A stretch of DNA of 39,036 nucleotides, taken from contig JAPLHB010000094.1 in assembly GCA_026389845.1 (NCBI GenBank), positions 1 to 39,036 of the forward strand. Direction: 5' to 3'. A model generated the notes under the pieces. It saw only the letters and a program-made list of their open reading frames with translations, made no database searches and had not been told where the DNA came from. Position 1 is the first letter of the stretch, and every line of letters starts with the position of its first letter. The position numbers and the translations under genes are program-made. Below, one piece after another: positions 8,412 to 16,692 of the stretch. This DNA comes from Chloroflexota bacterium. GTDB lineage: Bacteria > Chloroflexota > Anaerolineae > CG2-30-64-16.

Positions 8412-9599
8412 TCACTGCCCGTGCAGGTATTCACGGATCATTAACGCGGCCGTTGCGCCTTCACCGGCGGCTGAGGCGGCCTGTTTGGTGCTGCCGGCGC
8501 GCACGTCGCCCGCGGCGAAGACGCCCGGCAGGGTGGTCTCCAGGGTTTCTTTTGTCACCACAAACCCCCACCGGTCACGCTGGATTTCGGCCGGCAGGAA
8601 GTCACTGTTGGGGTTGAGACCGGCAAAGATGAAAACGCCATCCGGCTGCCAGACCTTCGCTTCTCCCGTGGCGCGGTCGAGCACATCCACCCCCACCAGC
8701 TTGCCCCGCTCCCCGCGGAATGCCTGAATCGCGTGGTTGGTGACCACGGTCATGCTTGCTTGCTCGGCGACCTTTTGCTGCAGCAGCTTGCTGGCCTTCA
8801 CCTCGGGTAGGAACTCAACGATGGTGACGGTCCTGGCATAGCGTTTGATGAACAGCCCCTCCTGGAACCCGCTGTTCCCGCCGCCGACCACCAGCACGTC
8901 CTTGCCTTTGTAGAACGGTCCGTCGCAGGTAGCGCAGAAATGGATGCACGAGCCGATCAGTTCCCGCTCGCCCGGCACGTTCAGCCGGCGGTAGCGTGAG
9001 CCGGTGGCGATCAGTGCCGCGGGCGCGCCGTATTCGCTCCCGTTGGCAGTCTTGATGCAGAGGTAACGGCCGTCGCGCTGGATGGAGGTGACCGCGGTGG
9101 CCTGAAGGATCTCGACACCGAATCGCTGGGCCTGGTTGGTCAGCCGTTGGGCGAACTCCATGCCTGAGATACCCTGGTCGAAGCCTGGGTAATTCTCCAG
9201 CAACTGCGTTGCGCCCACTTGTCCGCCAGCCACGCCCTTCTCCAGGATCAACGTGCTTAACCCCTCTCGTGCGGTGTAGATGGCCGTGGTCAACCCGGCT
9301 GGCCCCGCGCCGACGATGATCACGTCGTAGAATTTGTGCTGGGCCGTGGAGATCAGCCCCAGCTTGGCCGCCAGCTCATCGTTGCTTGGCTCCACCAGGA
9401 TGCCGCCGTCGGGGAAGATGATGGTGGGGACGATGCGCTTGCCCTCGTTGCGGCGAATCACCTCGGCCATCGCGGCTTCGTCCTGCTCGATGTCCACCCA
9501 GGCGTACTGGATGCGGTGCTCGCCCAGGAATTGCTTGGAGCGGCGGCAGTCGGGGCACCAGGTCGTGCCGTAGACGATAATGGGATTCTCAGGGGTCAT
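8412..9599 (-). CDS. Glutaredoxin-thioredoxin reductase fusion
   Basis: A 395-aa fusion. Residues 1-82 are a glutaredoxin-like domain with active site CPDC (15-18) and the cis-proline in IVPTIIF. Residues 90-395 are a thioredoxin-reductase-like flavoprotein with FAD motif GAGPAG (97-102), redox pair CATC (222-225), second Rossmann motif GGGNSG (239-244) and FAD-ribose motif GVFAAGDVR (359-367). The usual NADPH-contacting HRR after the second Rossmann fold is replaced by VEFLPEV, so the electron donor may differ. Start ATG 9599 follows AAGGAGAG. An upstream ATG-less extension is unlikely. A TATACT -10 lies at 9633-9638. Confidence 0.88.
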   Translation of the reverse strand: MTPENPIIVYGTTWCPDCRRSKQFLGEHRIQYAWVDIEQDEAAMAEVIRRNEGKRIVPTIIFPDGGILVEPSNDELAAKLGLISTAQHKFYDVIIVGAGPAGLTTAIYTAREGLSTLILEKGVAGGQVGATQLLENYPGFDQGISGMEFAQRLTNQAQRFGVEILQATAVTSIQRDGRYLCIKTANGSEYGAPAALIATGSRYRRLNVPGERELIGSCIHFCATCDGPFYKGKDVLVVGGGNSGFQEGLFIKRYARTVTIVEFLPEVKASKLLQQKVAEQASMTVVTNHAIQAFRGERGKLVGVDVLDRATGEAKVWQPDGVFIFAGLNPNSDFLPAEIQRDRWGFVVTKETLETTLPGVFAAGDVRAGSTKQAASAAGEGATAALMIREYLHGQ

Positions 9600-9638
9600 T
9601 TTCTCTCCTTGACAACGGTGAGTTGTGGGCATAGTATA

Positions 9639-9785
9639 AAGCGTAAAACGTAAAACGAAAAACGGGAGGCGTCAGGCGTAATGCGTGGAGCGTGGAGCGT
9701 GGAGCGCGATGTGCAATCCGCTCCATCCGCGGAGCACGCCATTCGCAGTACGCAGTACGCAATACGCAATACGCAACACGTAGTA
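9639..9785. repeat. Block of short tandem repeats
   Basis: The divergent gap between the TrxR fusion and the metallo-beta-lactamase gene holds AAAACG repeats, then three GCGTGGA units (about 9680-9705), then repeated GTACGCA/ATACGCA units (about 9735-9780). No gene is seen here apart from a -10-like TATACT at 9633-9638. Confidence 0.6.
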
Positions 9786-9800
9786 TGCTCGGAGGAGTAG

Positions 9801-10679
9801 ATGCACGAGAAAGCCAGGACTACGCGGCTGGAAAAGCTGCGGTTTTCCGGTTGGCGATGGGTCGGCGTGCTGGCGGTCGTGGCGGTGCTGGCGTGGCTGG
9901 CGCTGCGCGGGCTGCCCGATGGCCGGCTGCACGTCTATTTCCTCGACGTGGGCCAGGGGGATGCCATCCTCGTGACCGCGCCCGATGGCCGGCAGATTCT
10001 GGTGGACGGCGGCCCCAGCCCCACCGCGTTGCTGAGCGAGTTGGGCGACCTGCTGCCGTTCTGGGATCGCGACCTCGACCTGGTCGTGCTGACTCACCCC
10101 GACGGCGACCACGTCACCGGACTGATCCCGTTGCTCGACCGCTATCGGGTGGCCCAGGTGCTCGACGTGCCCCAGTCGGACACCGCCGCTTCGACCGCGG
10201 CGTGGCGCGAGCGCCTGGTCGCGGCCAAAACGCCGCGCACTTACGCCCAACGCGGAATGCGCCTGTCGGTCGGCGACCTGCGCATCACCGTGCTGAATCC
10301 GGCCGCCACACCCATGCGAGGCACGGCCTCGGATGAGAACAACAACTCGATCGTCCTGCGCCTGGACTACGGCCAGACCAGCCTGCTGTTGACCGGCGAC
10401 GCCGAGACCGCGGCGGAAGCCGCGATGATCGCCGCGGGTCTGTCACTCCGTGCCGACGTGCTTAAGGTCGGCCACCACGGCAGCAACGGCTCCACCTCCG
10501 CCCCCTTTGTCGCGGCCGTGGCTCCGCGCGTTGCGGTCATCCAGGTCGGCGCGGACAATACGTTCGGTCATCCCAACCCCGAAGTCCTCAAGCGTCTGGC
10601 CGGGGTTCAAGTCTATCGCACCGACCAGCAGGGACGCATCGAGGTGGTGAGCGATGGGCGGCTGGTGTGGGTGAAGTGA
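9801..10679 (+). CDS. ComEC/Rec2-like metallo-beta-lactamase-fold protein
   Basis: A 292-aa protein with one N-terminal transmembrane segment (about residues 19-37) and an extracytoplasmic MBL domain. The motifs are FLDVGQGDAILV (about 52-63), LVDGGPS, the metal motif THPDGDHVTGL, LLTGDAE and KVGHHGSNGS. These match the competence-type nuclease/hydrolase domain found at the end of ComEC. It is free-standing here, without the ComEC channel. It could degrade extracellular DNA or act on another phosphoester. The ATG has GGAGGAG just upstream. The ThrRS-editing gene follows by 8 bp in the same orientation. Confidence 0.86.
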   Translation: MHEKARTTRLEKLRFSGWRWVGVLAVVAVLAWLALRGLPDGRLHVYFLDVGQGDAILVTAPDGRQILVDGGPSPTALLSELGDLLPFWDRDLDLVVLTHPDGDHVTGLIPLLDRYRVAQVLDVPQSDTAASTAAWRERLVAAKTPRTYAQRGMRLSVGDLRITVLNPAATPMRGTASDENNNSIVLRLDYGQTSLLLTGDAETAAEAAMIAAGLSLRADVLKVGHHGSNGSTSAPFVAAVAPRVAVIQVGADNTFGHPNPEVLKRLAGVQVYRTDQQGRIEVVSDGRLVWVK

Positions 10680-10687
10680 GGTGCTCA

Positions 10688-11098
10688 ATGCGCTTACTGA
10701 TGTTCCAAGCCAAACGCTTCTGGTGGAAATCGTTCTCCAAAACGTTGGATAACGTGGAAGACATCCAGGCCGAGGACGCCGTGATGGATGCGGTAGTGGT
10801 GTTTATGCACGTGGAGGCGAAGGACGCGGCCGGGCGAGATGACGTGTTTCGCAAGACGTTGAAGAACGTCAAATGGCTGGCGAACAAGCGCGATCTCAAG
10901 CGGGTCGTGCTGCATTCGTTCACCCACCTGGGCGGCGAGAACGCCGAGCCGGAGTTCGCCGCCGCGTTCATCACCGAGCTGGCCGACCGCCTCCGCGCCA
11001 CCGGCTACGACGTGCGCGTCACTCCCTTCGGCTATTTCAACGAATGGGAGTTGAGCGTGTATGGGGAGAGCTTGGGGAAGGTGTGGAAGGAGTTGTAG
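10688..11098 (+). CDS. Free-standing archaeal-type threonyl-tRNA synthetase editing domain
   Basis: A 136-aa protein. The pattern VVVFMHVEAKD, then RVVLHSFTHLGG, then VRVTPFGYFNEWELSVYGE follows the archaeal ThrRS N-terminal editing domain (a D-aminoacyl-tRNA-deacylase-like fold), which removes serine mis-attached to tRNA-Thr. There is no catalytic or anticodon domain, so it would act in trans. I chose the ATG at 10688 (MRLLMFQAKRFWW), preceded by TGAGGTG that overlaps the stop region of the previous gene. A tRNA-proofreading role is family-based inference. Confidence 0.8.
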   Translation: MRLLMFQAKRFWWKSFSKTLDNVEDIQAEDAVMDAVVVFMHVEAKDAAGRDDVFRKTLKNVKWLANKRDLKRVVLHSFTHLGGENAEPEFAAAFITELADRLRATGYDVRVTPFGYFNEWELSVYGESLGKVWKEL

Positions 11099-11099
11099 G

Positions 11100-11128
11100 G
11101 AATAGCGAATCAGCGAATCAGCAAATCA
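11100..11128. repeat. AGCGAATC tandem repeat
   Basis: Three imperfect copies of AGCGAATC lie between the convergent ThrRS-editing and tsaD genes. The same unit recurs at 28631-28660 and as a single copy near 14505. Confidence 0.6.
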
Positions 11129-12253
11129 CTACCCATTGTCTACCAACGCCAGATTCGGCTCCACGTCGAAATCCAGCGGGGTTGGCCCATGGCTGAGGAG
11201 GCGGTAGTGGGCGGCCGCGCCGATCATGGCCGCGTTGTCAGTGCAGAGGAAGAAGGGGGGGATCGAAGCCGGCACCGGCAATCGTCGAGCTACGGTTTCG
11301 CGTAGCGCCTTATTCGCCGCCACCCCGCCGCATACGCAAACCCGCCCCACGCCGAACGCTCGCGCCGCATCCGCGGTTTTCGCCACCAACACATCCACCA
11401 CGGCCGCCTGGAAGCTGGCGGCCAGATCGGCGATGGGCAACTCCCTGTTTTCTAATAGAGCAGGCTCCCCTGCCCGCGGATCGGCGGCATGGGAGCCGCC
11501 ACTGGCGTTCCGTAGCTCGCGCACCTGACGCAGCACGGCGGTTTTCAGTCCGCTGAAGCTGAAGTTGAAGCGGTGTTCGGGCTGAGTCGTCAGGCCACGG
11601 GGGAAGCTGAAGGCCGCCGCGTTACCCCCTTCGGCCGCCTTCTGGATGGCCGGGCCGCCGGGGTAGCTCAGGTCGAGGAGCCGCGCCACTTTGTCGAACG
11701 CCTCGCCGGCCGCGTCGTCGAGGGTCGCGCCCAGCCGTTCGTACTGGCCGTGTCCCCGCATCAAGATCAGCTCGCTGTGCCCGCCGGAGACGATCAGCAC
11801 CAGGGTCGGGAACGCCTGCCCCGCGGCATCCAACGCCGGCAGGCTGGGCCGGGTAATGGCCGCCTCGTCAATCTTGCCCCCTTCATCCAGCCAGTTGGAG
11901 TAGAGGTGGCCCTCCAGGTGGTTGACAGCCACGAGCGGCAGGCCGCGGCCCCACGCAATCGCCTTCGCCGTGTTGACCCCCACCAGCAGCGATCCCGCCA
12001 GCCCCGGTCCGCGCGTGACGGCCAGCGCGTCCAGGTCGGCCCAGATGGCCCCGGAATCGCTCAAGGCGCGTTGAATCACCGGCACGATGTCGAAGACGTG
12101 CTGCCGCGAGGCGACCTCCGGGAAGACGCCGCCGTAGGGCCGGTGCAGCTCGATCTGGGATGCGACGACGTTCGATCGGATGCGGTGGCCGTCTTCGATG
12201 ACCGCGGCCGCGGTTTCGTCGCAGGAGGTTTCGATAGCAAGGATGAGAGTCAT
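11129..12253 (-). CDS. tsaD: tRNA N6-threonylcarbamoyladenosine transferase TsaD
   Basis: A 374-aa ASKHA-fold enzyme that transfers the threonylcarbamoyl group to A37 of ANN-decoding tRNAs together with TsaB/TsaE. The visible signatures are ILAIETSCDET at the N-terminus, SQIELHRPYGGVFPEVASR, the metal-binding NHLEGH (about residues 110-115), LVSGGHSEL (here IVSGGHSELIL) and the late CTDNAAMIG. Start ATG 12253 gives the standard MTLILAIETSCDET beginning. It is followed upstream by palindromic repeat copy B. Length and motifs are normal, so it is probably functional. Confidence 0.95.
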   Translation of the reverse strand: MTLILAIETSCDETAAAVIEDGHRIRSNVVASQIELHRPYGGVFPEVASRQHVFDIVPVIQRALSDSGAIWADLDALAVTRGPGLAGSLLVGVNTAKAIAWGRGLPLVAVNHLEGHLYSNWLDEGGKIDEAAITRPSLPALDAAGQAFPTLVLIVSGGHSELILMRGHGQYERLGATLDDAAGEAFDKVARLLDLSYPGGPAIQKAAEGGNAAAFSFPRGLTTQPEHRFNFSFSGLKTAVLRQVRELRNASGGSHAADPRAGEPALLENRELPIADLAASFQAAVVDVLVAKTADAARAFGVGRVCVCGGVAANKALRETVARRLPVPASIPPFFLCTDNAAMIGAAAHYRLLSHGPTPLDFDVEPNLALVDNG

Positions 12254-12275
12254 GGAACACCTTAGAGAATCCATT

Positions 12276-12435
12276 TGTCACCCTGAGCGGGGCGGCTCCG
12301 GGAGGCGCGCTACGGCATGAAACCAGCGAAGAGCCTGCCCTGAGCGCAGCCGAAGGGGTCTCGTCTGGTAGCAGGAGATTCTTCGCTCTCTCATGCCGTC
12401 GCAAACCGTTCGCCCCAAAGCCGCTCAGAATGACA
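12276..12435. repeat. ~150-bp palindromic intergenic repeat, copy B
   Basis: The element begins TGTCACCCTGAGCGGGGCGG, carries GATTCTTCGCTCTCTCATGC, and ends CCGCTCAGAATGACA, giving nearly perfect terminal inverted complements. It sits between the co-oriented tsaD and M1 peptidase genes. Confidence 0.82.
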
Positions 12436-12439
12436 TGCG

Positions 12440-14008
12440 CTATGGTATGGGATCGAAGTATGCCGGCAACAGCCTGTCCAGCGCTGGGCCAGCCTGATCG
12501 CGCAACGATTTCAGAAACTCGGCCTGGGTCACGATGCGACCGCGGTTCTGCCGATAGTAGTCCTGCAGGAAGGCAAAGAACGCCTTATCGCCCAGCGCCT
12601 GCCGGACGGCCAACAGAAAGCGTGCGCCGCTGACGTAAACCGCCTGGACGTAGGCCGCGGTATCGGCGAACTCGTAAATCGGCCGGTTGATCGGCACGGT
12701 CGCCATGTTCACCGACGTGGCGCCCCACCATTCCAGGTTGGCCGGGTGCAGCCGTTCGTAGTAGAGCCGCTCCGAAAAGCGAGCCAGCGCCTCGTCCAGC
12801 CACGGCTCGTTGGCCTGGTCGTTGCCTACCGCGCCGTACCACCACTGGTGCGCGATCTCGTGGACGACGAACTTGATGAGAAAATCGGCCCCGAATTCCG
12901 CGCCCGAGGCTGGGGGCTGATACTCGTCGAACGCCTGGCTGCTGAACGTGATCAGTCCGCTGTACTCCATGCCGCCGAATTGCACCGCCTCGACGATGGT
13001 CAGCGCCGGGTAGGGATAGGGGCCGTAGGTGGCGGTGAAAAGCGGCAGCGCTTCGTGGCTTGCGCGCCCCACGTCCAGCGCCGCCGACCGGTGGGTGGGC
13101 AGAGTGTAGACCTGGAACGGAATCCCGGCCGACTCCCCGCGGATGACATCCAGCCGGTTGCTGACCACGAAGGCGAACCCGCGCGCCTCGGCCAACTGGA
13201 ACTGCCAGGCGGCGTCTTTCACCCCTTGCGATCCCGCAGCGATGACGGTATAGCCTACCGGCGCGCTCACCGCCACGGCGTAATCGGCCGCCTCGAAGAT
13301 GATCGGATCGCCCACCGGATGATAGGGAATCAACCGCCAGCCGTGGGCGGAATCGTAGGGGGCCAGCACCGGGTACCAAAGGCCGGCCACCATTCCCAGC
13401 TCCGACCAGCCCAACGTGTGGACGGCTGAGATGCCCTCACCGCCGGCCCGCGGCAGATCGAGGGTGTAATCCAGGCAGACGGTCACGGCTGCGGCCCGGC
13501 GCGCGGCTTCGGGCAGCGCTACCCGCAGAGCCGTACCTTCTAGTGCGATTTGTGCTGGCTCCCGCTGTCCGGCCAGCGCGGCGCGCGTCACCGTGAAGAC
13601 GCCCGCCGCGTGGGCCGCGGGCACGTTGAAGACGATCTCGCCCGTCGTTAGCCGGATCGGATCGGCCACCGCGAGCTGCTGGCGCACCTGTAACCGGTGG
13701 CCGGCCGGGTCCGCGGTCACGTCGAAGCGATAGACCGGTCGGTCGCCCCCTGGCGACAACGGCAGGCACGCGTCGGCTGTCGGCGTCGTGGACGGCGTGA
13801 TACCGACCGTCGCCGGCAATGAGGTAGGCGTCGCAGGTAAGGGTGTCGCGGGTGGGGAAGTCGCCGTGGCTGCCAAGGCCGGAACAGTCGCTGTCAATCG
13901 GCCTTCAGCTTCAGAACGGTGCGCCGTTTCTGCCCGCGGGCCAGCGCAGCCAGTCAACACAATCGCCACGCCGAGGAGCAACAACCGCCAACATCTAATC
14001 CCCAACAT
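12440..14008 (-). CDS. M1-family zinc metallopeptidase, lipoprotein
   Basis: A 522-aa exported aminopeptidase-like protein. The N-terminus MLGIRCWRLLLLG leads to the lipobox LTGC, so it should be lipid-anchored outside the membrane. The M1 hallmarks are present: FGGMEYSGL (GAMEN equivalent) and HEIAHQWW with the third zinc ligand E in NEPWLDEALA. The ERAP-like C-terminal domain is absent, so it is shorter than typical ~850-aa M1 enzymes. The start codon falls inside an ATGTTGGGGATTAGATGTTGG-type repeat, similar to the one at 28864-28968, and no good Shine-Dalgarno is seen. A different start is therefore possible. Confidence 0.85.
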   Translation of the reverse strand: MLGIRCWRLLLLGVAIVLTGCAGPRAETAHRSEAEGRLTATVPALAATATSPPATPLPATPTSLPATVGITPSTTPTADACLPLSPGGDRPVYRFDVTADPAGHRLQVRQQLAVADPIRLTTGEIVFNVPAAHAAGVFTVTRAALAGQREPAQIALEGTALRVALPEAARRAAAVTVCLDYTLDLPRAGGEGISAVHTLGWSELGMVAGLWYPVLAPYDSAHGWRLIPYHPVGDPIIFEAADYAVAVSAPVGYTVIAAGSQGVKDAAWQFQLAEARGFAFVVSNRLDVIRGESAGIPFQVYTLPTHRSAALDVGRASHEALPLFTATYGPYPYPALTIVEAVQFGGMEYSGLITFSSQAFDEYQPPASGAEFGADFLIKFVVHEIAHQWWYGAVGNDQANEPWLDEALARFSERLYYERLHPANLEWWGATSVNMATVPINRPIYEFADTAAYVQAVYVSGARFLLAVRQALGDKAFFAFLQDYYRQNRGRIVTQAEFLKSLRDQAGPALDRLLPAYFDPIP

Positions 14009-14045
14009 CCAGTTTCCGATCCACCCTATTCTGCTTGTCAATCTC

Positions 14046-14074
14046 TTGCTTTTCGACTGGAAACGATGTAGAAT
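14046..14074 (+). promoter_or_regulatory. Promoter of spoVS
   Basis: TTGCTT (14046-14051), 17-bp spacer, TAGAAT (14069-14074). It lies 86 bp upstream of the SpoVS-like ATG. Confidence 0.65.
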
Positions 14075-14159
14075 CTGTGTTACGCGTGTGAGCAACACGA
14101 GCGGCGTTTCCCGCCGGCCAATTCGTTTCAACGAGGCAACTCGTCGCCGGGAGGCACCC

Positions 14160-14441
14160 ATGGATATCATCAAGGTCTCGGCCCACTCTCGCTCCACAGC
14201 GGTTGCCGGCGCGATCGCCGGCGTCATGCGGGATTTTCGGCATGCAGAGGTGCAGGCCATCGGGGCCAGCGCCGTCAACCAGGCCGTCAAGGCGGTCGCC
14301 ATCGCGCGCAGCTATCTGGCCGAGGACGACATTGACATCGTCTGCGTGCCGCAGTTCGTCGAAATTGACATTGACGGCCAGGAACGCACGGCCGTCAGGA
14401 TAATCGTCGAGCCGCGCGGCGAGGTCGTTCGGATCTCGTGA
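14160..14441 (+). CDS. spoVS: Stage V sporulation protein S (SpoVS) family protein
   Basis: A 93-aa protein that is almost entirely a SpoVS domain. IIKVSAHSRSTAVAGAIAGV, QAIGASAVNQAVKAVAIARS and VEIDIDGQERTAVRIIVEP match the Alba-like family. SpoVS acts in spore development in Bacillus but is also found in non-sporulating lineages such as Chloroflexota and Deinococcus-Thermus, where its role is unclear and may be nucleic-acid binding. The ATG follows GGGAGGCACCC. It has its own promoter and a strong terminator, so it is monocistronic. Confidence 0.92.
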   Translation: MDIIKVSAHSRSTAVAGAIAGVMRDFRHAEVQAIGASAVNQAVKAVAIARSYLAEDDIDIVCVPQFVEIDIDGQERTAVRIIVEPRGEVVRIS

Positions 14442-14459
14442 CGCGGCGTCCGGTTTGTG

Positions 14460-14491
14460 ACAAACAGGCAGCCTCATGGCTGCCTGTTTGT
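14460..14491 (+). terminator. Hairpin terminator after spoVS
   Basis: A perfect 14-bp stem (ACAAACAGGCAGCC / GGCTGCCTGTTTGT) with a TCAT loop, followed by GTTTC. It lies 18 bp beyond the spoVS stop and can also serve the convergent ricT gene. Confidence 0.85.
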
Positions 14492-14514
14492 GTTTCAGGC
14501 TGGCGATCAGCGAA

Positions 14515-15576
14515 TCAATGCCGCCGCCGGCGCGCGCGGGAACGCCGGTGCGGCTGCGCCCCCTGGGCGGCGTTTTGATCTGAATCGCCTTTGGCGGTCT
14601 CGACGGGGCCGGGACTTTTGGCTGCGGCCGGCGGCGTCGCGGCAGGCTCAGGGCTGGTCACAGCTTTCGGTTCGGCCGCGTCGTCCGGCTCGATCAGCTC
14701 CACCGCCTCATCGGTCGTGACCAGCGGCGCCCGTCGCGCCGGGCAGCCGTCGCACGGCGCGACGGGCGCCGTCGCCGGCTCAGGCAAGACCACGTCCACA
14801 AAGGTGATCGTGTCGTTCGGCCCATCCACCTGCGCCGTGACGGCGTTGCGCAGCACGTGCAATTGCTTGACTTTGCCGGGGCCTTGCGGCGTGTCAATCA
14901 TGCTGTTGAGCCGCGGCATCTGCTTGCGCGCTTCGGCGTAGAAGTCGTTCTCGTAGCTCAGGCAGCAAAGTAGCCGGCCGCACACACCGGAGACCTCTGA
15001 GGAATTCAGCGGCAGGTCTTGCGTTTTCGCCATCTTGATCGAAACCGGCGTGAACTCGCGCAACCAGGCGGCGCAGCACAGATCGCGGCCGCACTTGCCG
15101 TACCCGCCGATGAACTTTGCCTCGTCGCGCACCCCCACCTGGCGCATCTCGACCCGGGTGTGGAGTTGTTGGGCCAGGTCGTGTACCAGGTTGCGGAAAT
15201 CCACTCGCTGTTCGGCCGTGAAGTAGACCACCACACTGCTGCCGTCGAACGCGAACTCCACCTGGATGACCTTCATATCCAGACCCAGGGCCATCGCCCG
15301 CTGGCGGCAGGTCAGCAGCGTCTCGTCCTTTTGGTGATCCATTTGGTCTTGTTGCACCATATCCCACGCCGTGGCCCGACGCACTACCGGCTTCAGCGTC
15401 CCGCTGATCTCGCTTTCGGCCTCCTGGCGCGGGGCAAAGACCACGCGTCCCAACGTCCGACCGCGCGAAGTATCCACAATGACACGCTCGCCCGGCTGCA
15501 AACCCTCCATCTCGCCCGGATCGAAATAGTAGACCTTGGTCACGGGTTGGAAAGCAACTCCGACAACAACGGGCAT
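14515..15576 (-). CDS. ricT: PSP1-domain protein (RicT/YaaT family)
   Basis: A 353-aa cytoplasmic protein. The PSP1 core contains the cysteine clusters CGRDLCCAAWL and VCGRLLCCLSYE. In Bacillus RicT, such cysteines help hold [4Fe-4S] clusters of the RicAFT complex that affects RNA processing. The N-terminal region (GVAFQPVTKVYYFDPGEMEG) is typical of the family. The last ~100 residues are low-complexity, Ala/Pro/Glu-rich, with a basic RRSRARRRRH end and an extra CDGCPAR motif. It lies 17 bp behind holB, the neighbourhood also seen in Firmicutes. The ATG is preceded by GAGGAG. Confidence 0.88.
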   Translation of the reverse strand: MPVVVGVAFQPVTKVYYFDPGEMEGLQPGERVIVDTSRGRTLGRVVFAPRQEAESEISGTLKPVVRRATAWDMVQQDQMDHQKDETLLTCRQRAMALGLDMKVIQVEFAFDGSSVVVYFTAEQRVDFRNLVHDLAQQLHTRVEMRQVGVRDEAKFIGGYGKCGRDLCCAAWLREFTPVSIKMAKTQDLPLNSSEVSGVCGRLLCCLSYENDFYAEARKQMPRLNSMIDTPQGPGKVKQLHVLRNAVTAQVDGPNDTITFVDVVLPEPATAPVAPCDGCPARRAPLVTTDEAVELIEPDDAAEPKAVTSPEPAATPPAAAKSPGPVETAKGDSDQNAAQGAQPHRRSRARRRRH

Positions 15577-15593
15577 ATCCTGGACTCCTCAAT

Positions 15594-16580
15594 TCACGAA
15601 ATCATCGCCTTCGGCAGTCGCAACATCAACACATCCAGCGCCAGGCGGGCGTTGACGTTGGCCTTGAGGCGGTGGACGGTCTGGGTCAGGTCAATCAGGG
15701 CAGCCTCGACCTGCTCGGGGCGGTAGAGGCCGGCCTGTTGGGCCAACTGTACGCGGCGATCCAGGTTGATGATCGCATCGCCCACGCCTCGCTGAATCAG
15801 CAGGACATCGCGCCACCAGGTGGCCCACAGTCCCAACGTGGTCTCCACGTCATCCCCGTGGCGGCTCAACTTCTCAGCGTAGGCCAGCCGGCCGACGTGA
15901 CCCTCGACCGTCTGCGCCAGCAACTCGTCTAGCGTGCGCGCCCGCTCCTCCCACAATGTCGGATCGGTGTGCGCGTCCACGGCCCAGCCGAGCCGGCCGC
16001 CGCTGAGCCGCGCCAGCAGGGTCGCGCGTTCTTCTTCAACGCCCCACCGCGTCTGCAACGTCTCGGCCACCTGCGCCAGCGGCAAAGGGCGCAGAGGGAC
16101 GATCTGGCAGCGGGAGAGGATGGTGGGCAACACCTGGTCGCGACGGGTGCTGGTCAGCAGCAGGATCACCTGGGGCGGCGGCTCCTCCAAGGTTTTCAGC
16201 AGGGCATTGGCCGCTGGCGCGGTCGCCCGCTCGATCTCCCGGATGATGAAGACCTTGTATTTGCCTTCCAGGGGCGCCAGCGCCGCGTCGGTTTGTAGGA
16301 CACGCACCTGGTCAATCTGGATGACGTTCTTCACGGCCGCGATGAGCTGCACGTCAGGGTAGCGGCCATCGCCGATGCGTTTGCAGGCGCGACACGCGCC
16401 GCACGGCGCGTCGGTCTGTTGCTCGCACAACAACGCCTGGGCGAAGACGCGCGCCAACGTCGTTTTGCCCACCTGCGCCGGGCCGGTGAACAGGTAGGCG
16501 TGACGCAGCCGGCCGCCCCGGTTGGCCTGCGCCAACAGGTCGAGCGCCCATTCGTGTCCGATAATCGGCCAAGGGGCCAA
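15594..16580 (-). CDS. holB: DNA polymerase III delta-prime subunit
   Basis: A 328-aa AAA+ clamp-loader subunit. Walker A is GPAQVGKTT at about residues 33-41. A four-cysteine zinc module follows (CEQQTDAPCGACRACKRIG), then LLKTLEEPPP and the sensor-1 ILSRC stretch. The C-terminal collar region is helical. Translation probably begins at TTG 16578-16580 (MAPWPIIGHEWA), as GGAGGCG precedes it and the family begins with a conserved I-GH/Q block. It heads the holB-ricT operon from the promoter at 16615-16644. Confidence 0.92.
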   Translation of the reverse strand: MAPWPIIGHEWALDLLAQANRGGRLRHAYLFTGPAQVGKTTLARVFAQALLCEQQTDAPCGACRACKRIGDGRYPDVQLIAAVKNVIQIDQVRVLQTDAALAPLEGKYKVFIIREIERATAPAANALLKTLEEPPPQVILLLTSTRRDQVLPTILSRCQIVPLRPLPLAQVAETLQTRWGVEEERATLLARLSGGRLGWAVDAHTDPTLWEERARTLDELLAQTVEGHVGRLAYAEKLSRHGDDVETTLGLWATWWRDVLLIQRGVGDAIINLDRRVQLAQQAGLYRPEQVEAALIDLTQTVHRLKANVNARLALDVLMLRLPKAMIS

Positions 16581-16614
16581 GCGAACGCCTCCACAACAGA
16601 TTCAACGAATCGGC

Positions 16615-16644
16615 ATTGTAGCATATCCCTCCCGAACGCGCCAA
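16615..16644 (-). promoter_or_regulatory. Promoter of holB-ricT
   Basis: Minus strand: TTGGCG (16639-16644), 18-bp spacer, TGC-TACAAT extended -10 (TACAAT at 16615-16620), about 35 bp before the holB start. Confidence 0.6.
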
Positions 16645-16692
16645 CGCGCGAGCGGGTTGACCAGCAAATCCAATGGTTCCGGCCTGTCAGGG

